DNA from: Lactobacillus johnsonii
GTDB lineage: Bacteria > Bacillota > Bacilli > Lactobacillales > Lactobacillaceae
DNA: 64,000 bases
NCBI RefSeq assembly: GCF_013487865.1
Contig: NZ_CP047409.1
Coordinates: 186,001-250,000 of the forward strand
Direction: 5' to 3'
Part shown: in pieces, positions 1 through 8,971 of the stretch
Position numbering within the stretch: the first letter of the stretch is position 1
How the letters are laid out: each line of letters opens with the position of its first letter
Position numbers and translations under genes: made by a program
Notes under the pieces: generated by a model
Seen by the model: the letters and a program-made list of their open reading frames with translations, nothing else
Told to the model about the DNA's origin: nothing
Database searches by the model: none

Positions 1-64
1 TAGCTGTACAAAAATTCAATATAATCTTACATTGAATTACAATCAAAAGCAAATTTTATAGGGC

Positions 65-1129
65 TTATTTAAAGTTTTCTACATCTTGTTTAGTGTAAGA
101 ATCAATTGTAGTATGGCCACTATTAGCAGCTGATCTCATGAAGTCAACTACTTTTTGATCAGACCATGAACTAGTATCAACACCAATTGAACTTAATTGA
201 TTACGGGTTTGAGAAATTACTCTACCAGTAACTGTTTGACCATTGATCATCATACTATCATCACTTGAAGTTGATGAAGAATTAGTATCTGAATTGTTGT
301 TATTAGCTCCAGTATTGCTGCTTGAGCTTGTTGCACTAGATTTTTGACTTGCAGCATTATTGTCTTGAGCATTTGAGCTATTTGAATTACTTGAACTCTT
401 GTTAGAGTTAGAACTAGTGTTATTGTCAGTATTACTACTGTTTGATGAGCTAGATTTTGAGTTAGAACTTTGCTTGTTTGAAGTAGTAGCTTCATCGTCA
501 TCATTAGCATCTAAGTTTTCAGTATCAATGTCATCGTGAACATTTTCGCCATTTAATTTTGCGTTAGCAACTTTACGTAAATGTTTAACGTTCTTTTTTA
601 CCTTCTTATAATACTTATTATTAATGTAAGGTAAGTCTAAAATTTGATCGCAAGAGTCAACTGCTGCTTGGTAGTCTCCGTCTCTGTAGCTTAGTTTAGC
701 CTTCTTGTACAAAGGATTAATATCATTAGTGATATGATCTTGAATCTTGTCAATTGTCTTATAGAGTTTAGAAGCTTGTTTAGTCATTACTGAGTAGCCA
801 TTAGTCTTATTGGCTGCTTTATCTAATTCACCTAAGGCATCTTTAAATTCATATTCTCTAATTTCTTCTTGAGCATCCTTCATGTCGCCAGCTTGATCTG
901 CGTAAGCTTTTGATTCAGAAGTGGCTTTTACATCATGTGCATCTTCAAATTTTTCTTCAGCTGTTTCATATTTTTGACTAGAAGCAGCATCTTTTCCTTG
1001 ATTCATGTAAGTAGTGTACTTATCTGAACCACTGTTAGATGAATTATTTGATGATGTATTTGAACATCCAACTGCTAAAAAGGTAATGAAGAATGCCGTA
1101 ATGGCAACTCCGAGTTTTGATCGTTTCAT
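65..1129 (-). CDS. Cell-surface lipoprotein with helical and Ser/Asn-rich regions
   Basis: Predicted secreted lipoprotein of unknown function, anchored to the outer face of the membrane. The N-terminus has a short basic segment, a hydrophobic core and a lipobox (LAVGC). Residues of about 35-190 are charged and helical, resembling TPR-like repeats. They are followed by about 90 residues of low-complexity Ser/Asn linker and a small folded C-terminal domain of about 60 residues that begins near MINGQTVTG. Two ATG codons are adjacent (1132 and 1129). CCTCCT at 1138-1143 is an AGGAGG site that gives 8 nt spacing to the second, so 1129 is preferred. Surface lipoproteins with similar linkers recur at 15956 and 35359. 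The family is not recognised. Confidence 0.85.
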   Translation of the reverse strand: MKRSKLGVAITAFFITFLAVGCSNTSSNNSSNSGSDKYTTYMNQGKDAASSQKYETAEEKFEDAHDVKATSESKAYADQAGDMKDAQEEIREYEFKDALGELDKAANKTNGYSVMTKQASKLYKTIDKIQDHITNDINPLYKKAKLSYRDGDYQAAVDSCDQILDLPYINNKYYKKVKKNVKHLRKVANAKLNGENVHDDIDTENLDANDDDEATTSNKQSSNSKSSSSNSSNTDNNTSSNSNKSSSNSNSSNAQDNNAASQKSSATSSSSNTGANNNNSDTNSSSTSSDDSMMINGQTVTGRVISQTRNQLSSIGVDTSSWSDQKVVDFMRSAANSGHTTIDSYTKQDVENFK

Positions 1130-1305
1130 CATTTTTTCCTCCTATTAGAAATGAATTTATCCTACTTAAATTATACCAAATTTCATGTATAACAATTTTT
1201 TAGAAAAAAGTTGGCACAAATCACTGAGATAAATCGTTAGTAATAGTGTAAGGCAATTCACCGGTGATGACTTACAAAAAATATTTATAAATTAGGAGCA
1301 TAATA

Positions 1306-1515
1306 ATGGAATTTGTTTTAAAAGATCAATCAATTCAATTTACTTTTATGGGTGAAAAGTACAACAATGGTAAGAAAAATAAAATTTTGAAAAATGTTAA
1401 AAAGCAAGTTAAAGCTGAAGATATTATGAAGGTGGGCAAAGCTTTATCTAGCCTTCAAAAAGATGCAGGAATTCAAAAAGCTAGATTAATCTCATATTCA
1501 GATATTCAAAACTAA
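1306..1515 (+). CDS. DUF1659-like small protein
   Basis: A 69-residue cytosolic protein without membrane segment or cysteine. The size, the basic central region and the location directly upstream of a DUF2922-like gene match the DUF1659/DUF2922 pair known in Firmicutes; the biochemical role of that pair is unknown. The start has an AGGAG site (1293-1297) about 8 nt upstream. The assignment to DUF1659 rests on pairing and general resemblance and is moderate. Confidence 0.7.
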   Translation: MEFVLKDQSIQFTFMGEKYNNGKKNKILKNVKKQVKAEDIMKVGKALSSLQKDAGIQKARLISYSDIQN

Positions 1516-1567
1516 AAATTATCTATTTTATTTTATAAATCTCAATAGTTGGAAAGGAAAATAAAAA

Positions 1568-1807
1568 ATGACTACTACTAAGACTTTAAGACTTACATTC
1601 AAAAATGCTAAAGACAAGAAAGTGAATTTATCTTTAGCAGATGCAGCTGAAGATTTAACTGCAGAAGAAGTAAAGAATGCAATGAATGAAATGTGTGAAG
1701 CGAACATTTTTGCAAAGGAAGAAGTTGATCAATATCAGGTTCCTTTATCTGCTCAATACGTTGAACGTACAGTTACTTCTGTGTTTGATGATAGTGAAAA
1801 GAATTAG
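1568..1807 (+). CDS. DUF2922 family protein
   Basis: A 79-residue protein with the pattern typical of DUF2922: an N-terminal beta strand (KTLRLTFKN), a conserved middle of the type LSLADAAEDLTAEEVKNAM, and a second half ending in strands. Its function is unknown. It lies 52 nt after the DUF1659-like gene with its own GGAAAGGAA-type ribosome site, and a hairpin terminator follows at 1867-1896. The two genes are probably co-transcribed. Confidence 0.8.
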   Translation: MTTTKTLRLTFKNAKDKKVNLSLADAAEDLTAEEVKNAMNEMCEANIFAKEEVDQYQVPLSAQYVERTVTSVFDDSEKN

Positions 1808-1866
1808 GACGATATTTTTTGAGATAAGAAACTTGAATAAGTTATTAAATAAACTCTTGAAGGGGG

Positions 1867-1896
1867 GTAATGTTTCGGCATTACTCTTTTTATTTT
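1867..1896 (+). terminator. Rho-independent terminator after DUF2922 gene
   Basis: GTAATG (1867-1872) pairs with CATTAC (1879-1884) around a TTTCGG loop and is followed by a T-rich tract. A run of six G precedes the stem. Confidence 0.75.
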
Positions 1897-2012
1897 GAGA
1901 TGAAAGTGTGTAATTTATGTTACTTTTTCATTTCAGAATGTTTGTTCGGTTGTATCTGACAACTTGCCAAACTACAATAAAGGGTGTATGTAAATTGGAG
2001 GGAGTTTAAGTG

Positions 2013-3887
2013 ATGAAAAAAAGAACATTCACTGGTATTGCTACCGCGGCACTTATAACCACTGCCGGTATATCAGTTACCAACAACCTTAAACCAGATA
2101 ATCCTTTAAAAACTGGTGAAGGTACTGTTCAAGCTGCAACCTATCAACAAGAATTTTTAAATAAAGCTATTCCAGCTGCTACGACTGCATCATCTAAGTA
2201 TGGTACTTATACTTCAGTTATGCTTGCTCAAGCAACAGTTGAATCAGCTTGGGGCCAATCAGGTTTAGCCCAAGAACCTAATAATAACTTATTTGGTATT
2301 AAGGGCTCTTACAATGGCCAATCTGTAAACATGAATACTGGCGAATACGGTAATGGTGGTTACTACACTACTAATGCTGGATTCAGAAAGTATCCATCAT
2401 ATACTGAATCATTTGAAGATAATGGTTCTTTATTACGTAACCAAATGGGTAATTATTACTCTGGTACTTGGGTAGAAAACTCAAGTAACTATGCTCAAGC
2501 AACCCAAAATGGTTTACAAGGTAAATACGCTACTGATCCAAATTATGCTAAGACTCTTAATAGTGTGATTGCAACTAATGGCTTTGACAAATATGATCCC
2601 GTTACACAAGTTGTTAACGAAAATCGTACAGTTGCACAAACGACACCAGTTATGAGTGCACCAGTTGATCCTAGTGTTGGTACACAAGTAGATACTGCAA
2701 GAGTAGGTCAAAACGTAAATGTTACTAAGTATATTACTTATAACAACGGCGTAAAGCGTGCATTTATTGGTAACGGCTGGATTAATGCACTTGCATTTAG
2801 TCCAATTACTAATAACACTACTGCTAACAATGCCGCTACTAATACTAATAATAGTAATAAGCAAACTACGGCTACTAACAACCAAGCGAGCCAACCAGTT
2901 AAGACTCCAGTAGCTCAAACTCAACAAGCTAAGAGTCAAGCTCCTGCAGCTCCAGTTAAAGCAGCCACTGTTGAAACAAAGAAAGTTGCAGAAGTTAAAA
3001 CTCCAGCCCAAACTACGACTTTGAATGTTAAGGCTAAAAATAAAGAAACTAAGACTGCTGCCCCAGTAGTTAAAACAACTGAAGCTAAGACTACTAATAC
3101 AGTTAAAAATGTTGAAACTGTAAAGAAGGAGACCACTCCAGTTGTTAAAGCAGCTGAAGTTAAGAAGACTGAAACTCCAATAGTAAAACCAGTTGAAGCA
3201 GTGAAGAAAGAAACAACTCCAACTGTTAAGACTACTCCAGTAGTTTCAACTAAGGAATCAGCCAAAGTAGTTGAAGCTCCAGCAGTAAAGTCTAAGAAGG
3301 TTGAAGTTAAAGAAGTTAAGACCACTCCAGTAACTACTGGTGCTAAAACTGTTGTAAAACCAACTACTTTAGTTGAAAATGTTGCACCAGTACAAAGTTA
3401 CCAAAGTGCTGTATCTACTGCAGCTGCAAATAATAGCTATGGTACTCAATGGATTAGTACTAATACTGCACCAAAGGCTGTTTCTACTGTTTTGGTTAAA
3501 GTAACTAAGACTACTCAAGTTTTATCAGCTCCAAATGGTCAAAAATTAAACCAACAAGTTGAAGCTGGTAGTGCATTTGTAGTTATAGCTTCAAAATATG
3601 CTAACGGAAACTTATATTATGAAATTAGTAATGGTAAATGGATTATGGCAAAATATACTACTCAAGAAGCACAAATTACTGCAAAATCTGGTGTATTAAC
3701 TATTAATTCTAAACCAGACTACGGTGTAGCAGTATGGCGTGTTCCAGGCCAAGATCAAATTTCAGGTAAGTTCTTGAAAGATGGTTCAAGTTGGAGATAC
3801 TTCCGTGTAGCTAATGTTAACGGACAAACTTGGTACGACCTTGGTGGAAATCAATGGATATCTGCCAAGTCAGTACTAATTCGTTAA
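2013..3887 (+). CDS. Secreted GH73 N-acetylglucosaminidase (autolysin)
   Basis: Peptidoglycan hydrolase predicted to cleave glycan strands during cell-wall turnover. A signal peptide ends near VQAAT. It is followed by a GH73 glucosaminidase domain (about residues 45-195) with the catalytic Glu in QATVESAWGQSGLA and conserved NNLFGIKG. A first small beta-rich module follows (about 205-265). A long Thr/Lys/Pro/Val-rich linker (about 290-460) probably spans the wall, and two C-terminal beta modules (about 485-625, ending DLGGNQWISAKSVLIR) probably bind the envelope. A GTG at 2010 is directly before the ATG at 2013. GGAGGGAG at 1997-2004 serves either; I chose the ATG, which starts the usual MKKRTF signal peptide. 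It is followed 54 nt later by a second wall hydrolase. Confidence 0.93.
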   Translation: MKKRTFTGIATAALITTAGISVTNNLKPDNPLKTGEGTVQAATYQQEFLNKAIPAATTASSKYGTYTSVMLAQATVESAWGQSGLAQEPNNNLFGIKGSYNGQSVNMNTGEYGNGGYYTTNAGFRKYPSYTESFEDNGSLLRNQMGNYYSGTWVENSSNYAQATQNGLQGKYATDPNYAKTLNSVIATNGFDKYDPVTQVVNENRTVAQTTPVMSAPVDPSVGTQVDTARVGQNVNVTKYITYNNGVKRAFIGNGWINALAFSPITNNTTANNAATNTNNSNKQTTATNNQASQPVKTPVAQTQQAKSQAPAAPVKAATVETKKVAEVKTPAQTTTLNVKAKNKETKTAAPVVKTTEAKTTNTVKNVETVKKETTPVVKAAEVKKTETPIVKPVEAVKKETTPTVKTTPVVSTKESAKVVEAPAVKSKKVEVKEVKTTPVTTGAKTVVKPTTLVENVAPVQSYQSAVSTAAANNSYGTQWISTNTAPKAVSTVLVKVTKTTQVLSAPNGQKLNQQVEAGSAFVVIASKYANGNLYYEISNGKWIMAKYTTQEAQITAKSGVLTINSKPDYGVAVWRVPGQDQISGKFLKDGSSWRYFRVANVNGQTWYDLGGNQWISAKSVLIR

Positions 3888-3941
3888 TTTATAAAAGATT
3901 AGATTGTTTCATTAAAATTTTTTGGAGGAGAAAGTTTTTTA

Positions 3942-6095
3942 ATGCGTTCAACAAATAAGAAATTTATTAGTGCATTAGCTTGTGCTAGTGCTATGACAGC
4001 TTTAGCAATTGTAGATCCTATGGGAGTTACTAAAACTCATCAAGTAGCACAAGCTGCAACTGATAATGTGCCTGCAAAGTCTACAGGTGTAGATGTTTCA
4101 AGTTGGCAAGGTACCAACTTGGATCAACAAGCTAAGTCTGGTGCACAATTTGCTGTTGTTAAAGTATCTGAGGGTACAAATTATCAAAACCCTAATGCTC
4201 AAGGCCAAATCCAGAGTGCTGAACAAAATAATATGATGACTATGGGTTACCACTACACTCATTTTGGCTCTGACAGCAATCGCGCAGTTCAAGAAGGAAA
4301 CTATGCAGTTAATTCAGCACAACAAGCTGGTTTACCACAAGGTTCATACTTAGCAACTGATTGGGAACAAGACGTTAATAATAATACTAACGGTAGTGTT
4401 GCCGCTAATACTAAGGCAATCATTAGCTTCATGGATACTGTTCATGATGGTGGATACAACCCAATGCTTTATTCTAGTGAATGGTTATTAAAGAATAAGG
4501 TTGATACTAATAAGATTTCTGAAAAGTATCCAAATGCATTATGGGTAGCTAAGTACAAGACTAATGGTCGTGAAGATAATCCTGACTACAATTACTTCCC
4601 ATCAATGGATAATGTAGCTATTTGGCAATATACGCAAAATTGGCGTGGTCAAAATGTTGATGGAAATGTTAATGTAGTTCCTCTTTCAAATAAGACTAAT
4701 ACTAATAACAACACATCAAATAACGCTGCTAATACCAATAATTCAAATGCTAATAACGGTCAAAGCAGTAGTCAAGCACCTGCAAATCCAATTACTAATA
4801 ATAGTAATGATACTGCTAAGCCAAATAGTAATAACAGTACACAACCAGCTCAACCAACTGAAACTAAGCCAGTAGAAAAGCCAAGTACAAACACTAACGT
4901 AAACAGTGATTGGACTAAGCAAAATGGTGTCTTTGTAACTGGTGGTGCAATTAACTTGAGAACAGGTGCAAGCACTGATAGTAAGGTCATTGCTCAATTA
5001 CCAGCAAACTCAGAAGTTAAATACGATGCTTATCGCACAATTGGTCAATACACATGGTTAAGACAACCACGTGCAAACAACCAATATGGTTACTTAGTAG
5101 GACGTAACAATGGTCAAGCATGGGGAACATTCAAAGAAGGTTCTGCAACCACTACTAAGCCAGCAGAAACCAAACCAGCACAACCAATTGAAACTAAGCC
5201 AGCAGAAAAGCCAAGCACAAATACTAACGTAAACAGTGACTGGACTAAGCAAAACGGTGTCTTTGTAACTGGCGGCGCAATTAACTTGAGAACAGGTGCA
5301 AGCACTAACAGTAAAGTAATTGCAATGCTTCCAACAAACACAGAAATCAAGTACGATGCCTACCGTACAGAAGGTCAATACACATGGTTAAGACAACCAC
5401 GTGCAAATGGACAATATGGTTACTTAGTAGGACGCAACAATGGTCAAGCATGGGGAACATTCAAGGAAGGTTCTGCAACTACTGCTAAGCCAAACACTAA
5501 TACTACTAAGCCAGCAGAAAAGCCAAGTACAAACACTAACGTAAACAGTGACTGGACTAAGCAAAATGGTGTCTTTGTAACTGGTGGAGCAATTAACTTG
5601 AGAACAGGTGCAAATACCAACAGTAAAGTAATTGCCCAATTACCAGCTAACACTGAAGTTAAATATGATGCCTACCGTACCGAAGGCCGATACACATGGT
5701 TAAGACAACCACGTGCAAATAATGAATATGGTTACTTAGTAGGACGTGATAATGGTCAAGCATGGGGAACATTCAAAGAAGGTTCTGCTAAAGCCACTAA
5801 TGCAGTAGCTAATAAGCCTGTTCAACAAACTACTCCTAAGCAAGTAACTACTAATAACAATGCTAGTTGGACTAAGCAAAATGGTTCTTTCATTACTGGT
5901 GGAGCAATTAACTTAAGAACAGGTGCAAGTACTATTAGCCCAATTATTGAAACTTTACCAATTAATACTGTAATTAAATACGATGCATACTACCGTTCTG
6001 GTAACTATGTATGGTTAAGACAACCACGTGCAAATGGTCAATACGGTTATTTAGTTGGTCGTTTGAACAACCAAGCATGGGGAACTTACAGATAA
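3942..6095 (+). CDS. Secreted GH25 muramidase with four SH3-like repeats
   Basis: Lysozyme-type hydrolase (beta-1,4-N-acetylmuramidase), predicted extracellular. A signal peptide ends near AQAAT. The GH25 domain (about residues 45-250) shows GVDVSSWQG, VVKVSEGT, YHYTHFG and the acidic pair in ATDWEQD. Four bacterial SH3-like modules of about 75 residues follow, each starting WTKQNG and containing GGAINLRTGA, WLRQPRAN, YGYLVGR and AWGTF. They are separated by Pro/Thr/Lys/Glu linkers. The start has GGAGGAGAAAG upstream. It lies directly after the GH73 gene, and the two may form a cell-wall remodelling unit. No holin or other phage gene is nearby, so it is a cellular autolysin rather than a phage lysin. 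Confidence 0.95.
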   Translation: MRSTNKKFISALACASAMTALAIVDPMGVTKTHQVAQAATDNVPAKSTGVDVSSWQGTNLDQQAKSGAQFAVVKVSEGTNYQNPNAQGQIQSAEQNNMMTMGYHYTHFGSDSNRAVQEGNYAVNSAQQAGLPQGSYLATDWEQDVNNNTNGSVAANTKAIISFMDTVHDGGYNPMLYSSEWLLKNKVDTNKISEKYPNALWVAKYKTNGREDNPDYNYFPSMDNVAIWQYTQNWRGQNVDGNVNVVPLSNKTNTNNNTSNNAANTNNSNANNGQSSSQAPANPITNNSNDTAKPNSNNSTQPAQPTETKPVEKPSTNTNVNSDWTKQNGVFVTGGAINLRTGASTDSKVIAQLPANSEVKYDAYRTIGQYTWLRQPRANNQYGYLVGRNNGQAWGTFKEGSATTTKPAETKPAQPIETKPAEKPSTNTNVNSDWTKQNGVFVTGGAINLRTGASTNSKVIAMLPTNTEIKYDAYRTEGQYTWLRQPRANGQYGYLVGRNNGQAWGTFKEGSATTAKPNTNTTKPAEKPSTNTNVNSDWTKQNGVFVTGGAINLRTGANTNSKVIAQLPANTEVKYDAYRTEGRYTWLRQPRANNEYGYLVGRDNGQAWGTFKEGSAKATNAVANKPVQQTTPKQVTTNNNASWTKQNGSFITGGAINLRTGASTISPIIETLPINTVIKYDAYYRSGNYVWLRQPRANGQYGYLVGRLNNQAWGTYR
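4911..6089 (+). repeat. Four tandem SH3-like module repeats inside the GH25 gene
   Basis: Modules span 4911-5132, 5241-5462, 5553-5774 and 5868-6089 (each 222 nt), with periods of about 330, 312 and 315 nt. Modules 1 to 3 are near-identical at nucleotide level, linkers included. Module 4 is more diverged. These are coding repeats that could expand or contract by recombination. Confidence 0.92.
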
Positions 6096-6130
6096 TTTGA
6101 TAACAGTTTTCAAATAGACTAAATACATGA

Positions 6131-6164
6131 AAGACATGATCCTAATGGGAATCATGTCTTTTTT
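6131..6164 (+). terminator. Terminator after GH25 gene
   Basis: AAGACATGAT (6131-6140) pairs perfectly with ATCATGTCTT (6151-6160) and runs into a T tract. Confidence 0.88.
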
Positions 6165-6205
6165 GTCTTATAATAAACTATGAAAAAAGCATGGAGGATA
6201 TAATT

Positions 6206-7018
6206 TTGATTTATACAGTAACCCTAGATCCTAGTGAAAGTGTAGTAGGTAAAGGAATTAATATTTCGCTTATTTTAAAAAAATTAGGTATTGATTCCAT
6301 TGCGACTGGAATTGTAAATCACAAAAATGTAGAACAAGTAGCAGAAGAGCTTGATAAAGCTGAGATTGAGAATCAATTTATTGAACAAACTCGTGGAATT
6401 AAAATTACTGCTAAAAACCAACAAAAATTATTGGATTATTTGAAAGTCCTAAAAGCTGGTGACATTTTAGTAATTGCCGGAAGCTTTTCTAAGGGAATAG
6501 ATCCAGTTTATCTAACTGATTTGGCTAAAGTTGCTGATCAAAGAGCAGCTGCCTTGGTAGTGGATGTGCCTTATGAAAACGTACTTGATATCTTGCCAAT
6601 GAATCCATTATTAATTAAACCAAATGAAACTGAATTAAAGCATTGGTTCGAAAAAGATGACAAGGAAGTAACTTCAAAAGAATTAATTGATATGGCTCAT
6701 AATTTAGTAGTTAGAGGAGCACAACATGTTCTGTTATCCTTAGGTGCAAATGGTGCTGCAATTGTTAATATGATGGATGCTTTAATGGCACATGCGCCTG
6801 AAATTGAAGAAGTTGATAGTAGTGGTAGTGGAGATGCCTTACTTGGAACGTTCTTAGCTGGGATGCTTAAAGGATACACTCCTGTTAGAAATTTAGCTGA
6901 TGCAATTGCTGCAGGAAGTGATACGGCTCAAAGTAAATGGCTTACTGATTTCAGAACAACACCCGCACTTCAAAAACAAGTTATTGCTAGAAGAATTACC
7001 TTTGAAGAAGCAGAATAA
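6206..7018 (+). CDS. Shortened PfkB-family sugar kinase homologue
   Basis: Related to 1-phosphofructokinase/tagatose-6-phosphate kinase of the PfkB family. The best start is TTG at 6206, giving MIYTVTLDPS, the usual opening of this family. GGAGG at 6193-6197 lies 8 nt upstream and overlaps an ATG at 6191 that therefore cannot be the start. After MIYTVTLDPSES the sequence jumps to GKGINISLILKKLG; the roughly 25 residues that normally lie between and contribute to the substrate site are missing. The C-terminal signature reads DSSGSGDALLGTF, so the catalytic Asp region is kept while the usual DTxGAGD is altered. The length of 270 residues is below the usual 300-310. It may be inactive or have a changed substrate. 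Confidence 0.8.
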   Translation: MIYTVTLDPSESVVGKGINISLILKKLGIDSIATGIVNHKNVEQVAEELDKAEIENQFIEQTRGIKITAKNQQKLLDYLKVLKAGDILVIAGSFSKGIDPVYLTDLAKVADQRAAALVVDVPYENVLDILPMNPLLIKPNETELKHWFEKDDKEVTSKELIDMAHNLVVRGAQHVLLSLGANGAAIVNMMDALMAHAPEIEEVDSSGSGDALLGTFLAGMLKGYTPVRNLADAIAAGSDTAQSKWLTDFRTTPALQKQVIARRITFEEAE

Positions 7019-7022
7019 ATAG

Positions 7023-7060
7023 AATAAGTTGGCTTATAAAATCCGACTTATTTTTTGTTG
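7023..7060 (+). terminator. Terminator after PfkB homologue
   Basis: AATAAGTTGG (7023-7032) pairs with CCGACTTATT (7043-7052, one wobble), followed by T-rich sequence. Confidence 0.75.
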
Positions 7061-7068
7061 TTTTTTAG

Positions 7069-7074
7069 TATAAT
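7069..7074 (+). promoter_or_regulatory. -10 element for the antiporter gene
   Basis: A perfect TATAAT lies 30 nt before the GTG start. No clear -35 was seen. Confidence 0.5.
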
Positions 7075-7104
7075 GGTACTAAATTTACTATAAGGGGAAG
7101 AAAA

Positions 7105-8931
7105 GTGGATCTATCTATATTTATTGTTAGTTTAGCAGCTTTAGTAATTCCAATCGTTATGGCGCGATTTAGAATTAATGCTATACCAACGGCAGTTGCT
7201 GAGATTGTGACTGGAATAATTCTGGGAAAAAGCTTATTAGATACCATAAAAATCACAAGCAGTGTATCGCTTCTATCAGATTTAGGTGTGATTTTGCTGA
7301 TGTTTTTATCAGGTATGGAAATTAATTTTGATCTTTTTAAAAAGAAGGATTTACCTGAGTCTAAACAGAGTAAAATTAATCCAGCACGAATAGCAATTAT
7401 TGCCTTTACTACTATTACAATATCGGCATTTGCTTTAGCTTATATTCTAAAATTAATCGGTCTATTTAATGATGTCATGCTGGCTATGATTATTTTTATG
7501 ACTGTAGCCTTAGGGGTGGTAATTGCCACTCTAAAAGAAAAAGAAATCTTATCTCGACCGATTGGGCAAACTATATTATTAACAGCCGTTCTAGGGGAAG
7601 TAATTCCCTTATTGCTGTTGACTATTTATGCTTCAATTAACGGTGGGAATGCTGGAAGATTATGGCTTATTGTTCTGCTTTTCCTAGTAGCAATTATCTT
7701 ATTGAGACGATTTAAACAACCATATCAATGGTTTAATAAGATATCTAAAGCAACTACTCAACTGGATATTCGATTGGCCTTCTTCTTAATATTCACCCTA
7801 GTAACAGTTGCAGAACGTGTAGGGGCAGAAAATATTTTAGGTGCCTTCTTAGCTGGGATGGTTATGAAGTTACTTGAACCAAGTGAAGCAACAATGGATA
7901 AATTAACTTCTATTGGTTATGGGTTCTTCATTCCAATTTTCTTTATTACTACTGGTGTTAAGCTGGATTTGAAGTCACTTCTTGCTAATCCAAATGCTTT
8001 AATGTTGATCCCAGTTTTAGTATTATTCTTACTTTTAGCCAAATTGCCTATATTTTTGGTTTATACACGAAATTTCAATAAACGTAATAGTCTTGCAGGC
8101 ACGTTTTTAATTATGACTACAATTACGATTGTACTTCCAACTTTAGAGGTTGCTCGTAAGTTAAATGCAATTACTGAAACTCAATCAGATGCTTTTATTT
8201 TGGCAGCAGTGGTCGTATGTATTTTAGGACCAATTCTATTTAATTCGCTCTTTAAATTAACTAAAGAAGATAAAATTAAGCAAAGAGTTGTCATGATGGG
8301 AACCAATGTAATGACGGTGCCTGTTGCCCAAGAGCTTCATGATAATTGGTATGATGTATTGTTAGTAACCCATAAAAAAGAAAACTATGATACTTATAAG
8401 AGTAAAGTTGCTAATTTGAAATTAATTAATAGCTTAGAAGAGGCGTGTTTAGAAAAAGCCGGTGTCTTTGACTGTGATATTTTAGTAGCTGGATTTATTG
8501 AAGATAATCTAAATCGTAAAATTGCCCGTTTAGCAAAAGAGCATGGTGTGCAAAGAGTTATTGCTAGTCAAGAGAGGCCAAAGCCTGAAACTATTAAGAA
8601 ATTAGTCAGTGAAAAAATTGAAATTTACAATATTTTCAATGTTCAGACTTCTGTATTACGAGCTCTAATTGAATCACCTTTCATTTTGAGAATTTTAACC
8701 GATACTAAGAATGGTTTGTTTGAAGTAACGGTTAGAAATCATAAGTATGCTGGTCAGAAACTGATGAATCTAGACTTTATTGAGCAAATGACTGTTAGTC
8801 GAATTTGGCGAAATGGTAAATGGCTAGTGCCACACGGAAATACAATCATTGAAGTAGGAGATCATCTAATTTTTACAGCTAAAGGTGAAGATGCAGAAAG
8901 AATTAGAGAAGAATTGGGTAGAAAGAATTAA
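7105..8931 (+). CDS. KefB-type monovalent cation:proton antiporter (CPA2) with RCK domains
   Basis: Integral membrane exchanger of the CPA2 family, probably moving K+ or Na+ against H+. About 12 hydrophobic segments fill residues 1-390, including AGMVMKLLEPSEATMDKL. Next come a TrkA-N-like domain (about 395-510) and an RCK-C domain (about 525-608). The TrkA-N glycine loop reads MGTNVMTVP instead of GxGxxG, so classical NAD binding is doubtful. The start is GTG, with AGGGGAAG 4 nt upstream at 7093-7100. A TATAAT at 7069 and a terminator on each side suggest a single-gene transcript. Confidence 0.9.
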   Translation: MDLSIFIVSLAALVIPIVMARFRINAIPTAVAEIVTGIILGKSLLDTIKITSSVSLLSDLGVILLMFLSGMEINFDLFKKKDLPESKQSKINPARIAIIAFTTITISAFALAYILKLIGLFNDVMLAMIIFMTVALGVVIATLKEKEILSRPIGQTILLTAVLGEVIPLLLLTIYASINGGNAGRLWLIVLLFLVAIILLRRFKQPYQWFNKISKATTQLDIRLAFFLIFTLVTVAERVGAENILGAFLAGMVMKLLEPSEATMDKLTSIGYGFFIPIFFITTGVKLDLKSLLANPNALMLIPVLVLFLLLAKLPIFLVYTRNFNKRNSLAGTFLIMTTITIVLPTLEVARKLNAITETQSDAFILAAVVVCILGPILFNSLFKLTKEDKIKQRVVMMGTNVMTVPVAQELHDNWYDVLLVTHKKENYDTYKSKVANLKLINSLEEACLEKAGVFDCDILVAGFIEDNLNRKIARLAKEHGVQRVIASQERPKPETIKKLVSEKIEIYNIFNVQTSVLRALIESPFILRILTDTKNGLFEVTVRNHKYAGQKLMNLDFIEQMTVSRIWRNGKWLVPHGNTIIEVGDHLIFTAKGEDAERIREELGRKN

Positions 8932-8940
8932 ATATAAAAA

Positions 8941-8970
8941 AATGACAGGATTTTTAGTCCTGTCATTTTT
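8941..8970. terminator. Bidirectional terminator between convergent genes
   Basis: AATGACAGGA (8941-8950) pairs perfectly with TCCTGTCATT (8958-8967), with A-runs before and T-runs after, so it can serve both the antiporter and the oxidoreductase gene. Confidence 0.88.
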
Positions 8971-8971
8971 G

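Noticed and set aside
4911-6089. Regular repeats resembling a CRISPR array
   Set aside because: The repeats are over 200 nt, in frame, and encode SH3-like modules of a muramidase; there are no short palindromic repeats or spacers.
2013-6095. Prophage lysis module
   Set aside because: GH73 and GH25 hydrolases have signal peptides and wall-binding modules, and no phage structural, holin or integrase gene is near; they are cellular autolysins.
6191-6193. ATG 6191 as start of the PfkB homologue
   Set aside because: The ATG overlaps the GGAGG ribosome site that serves TTG 6206, and the family N-terminus begins at the TTG.
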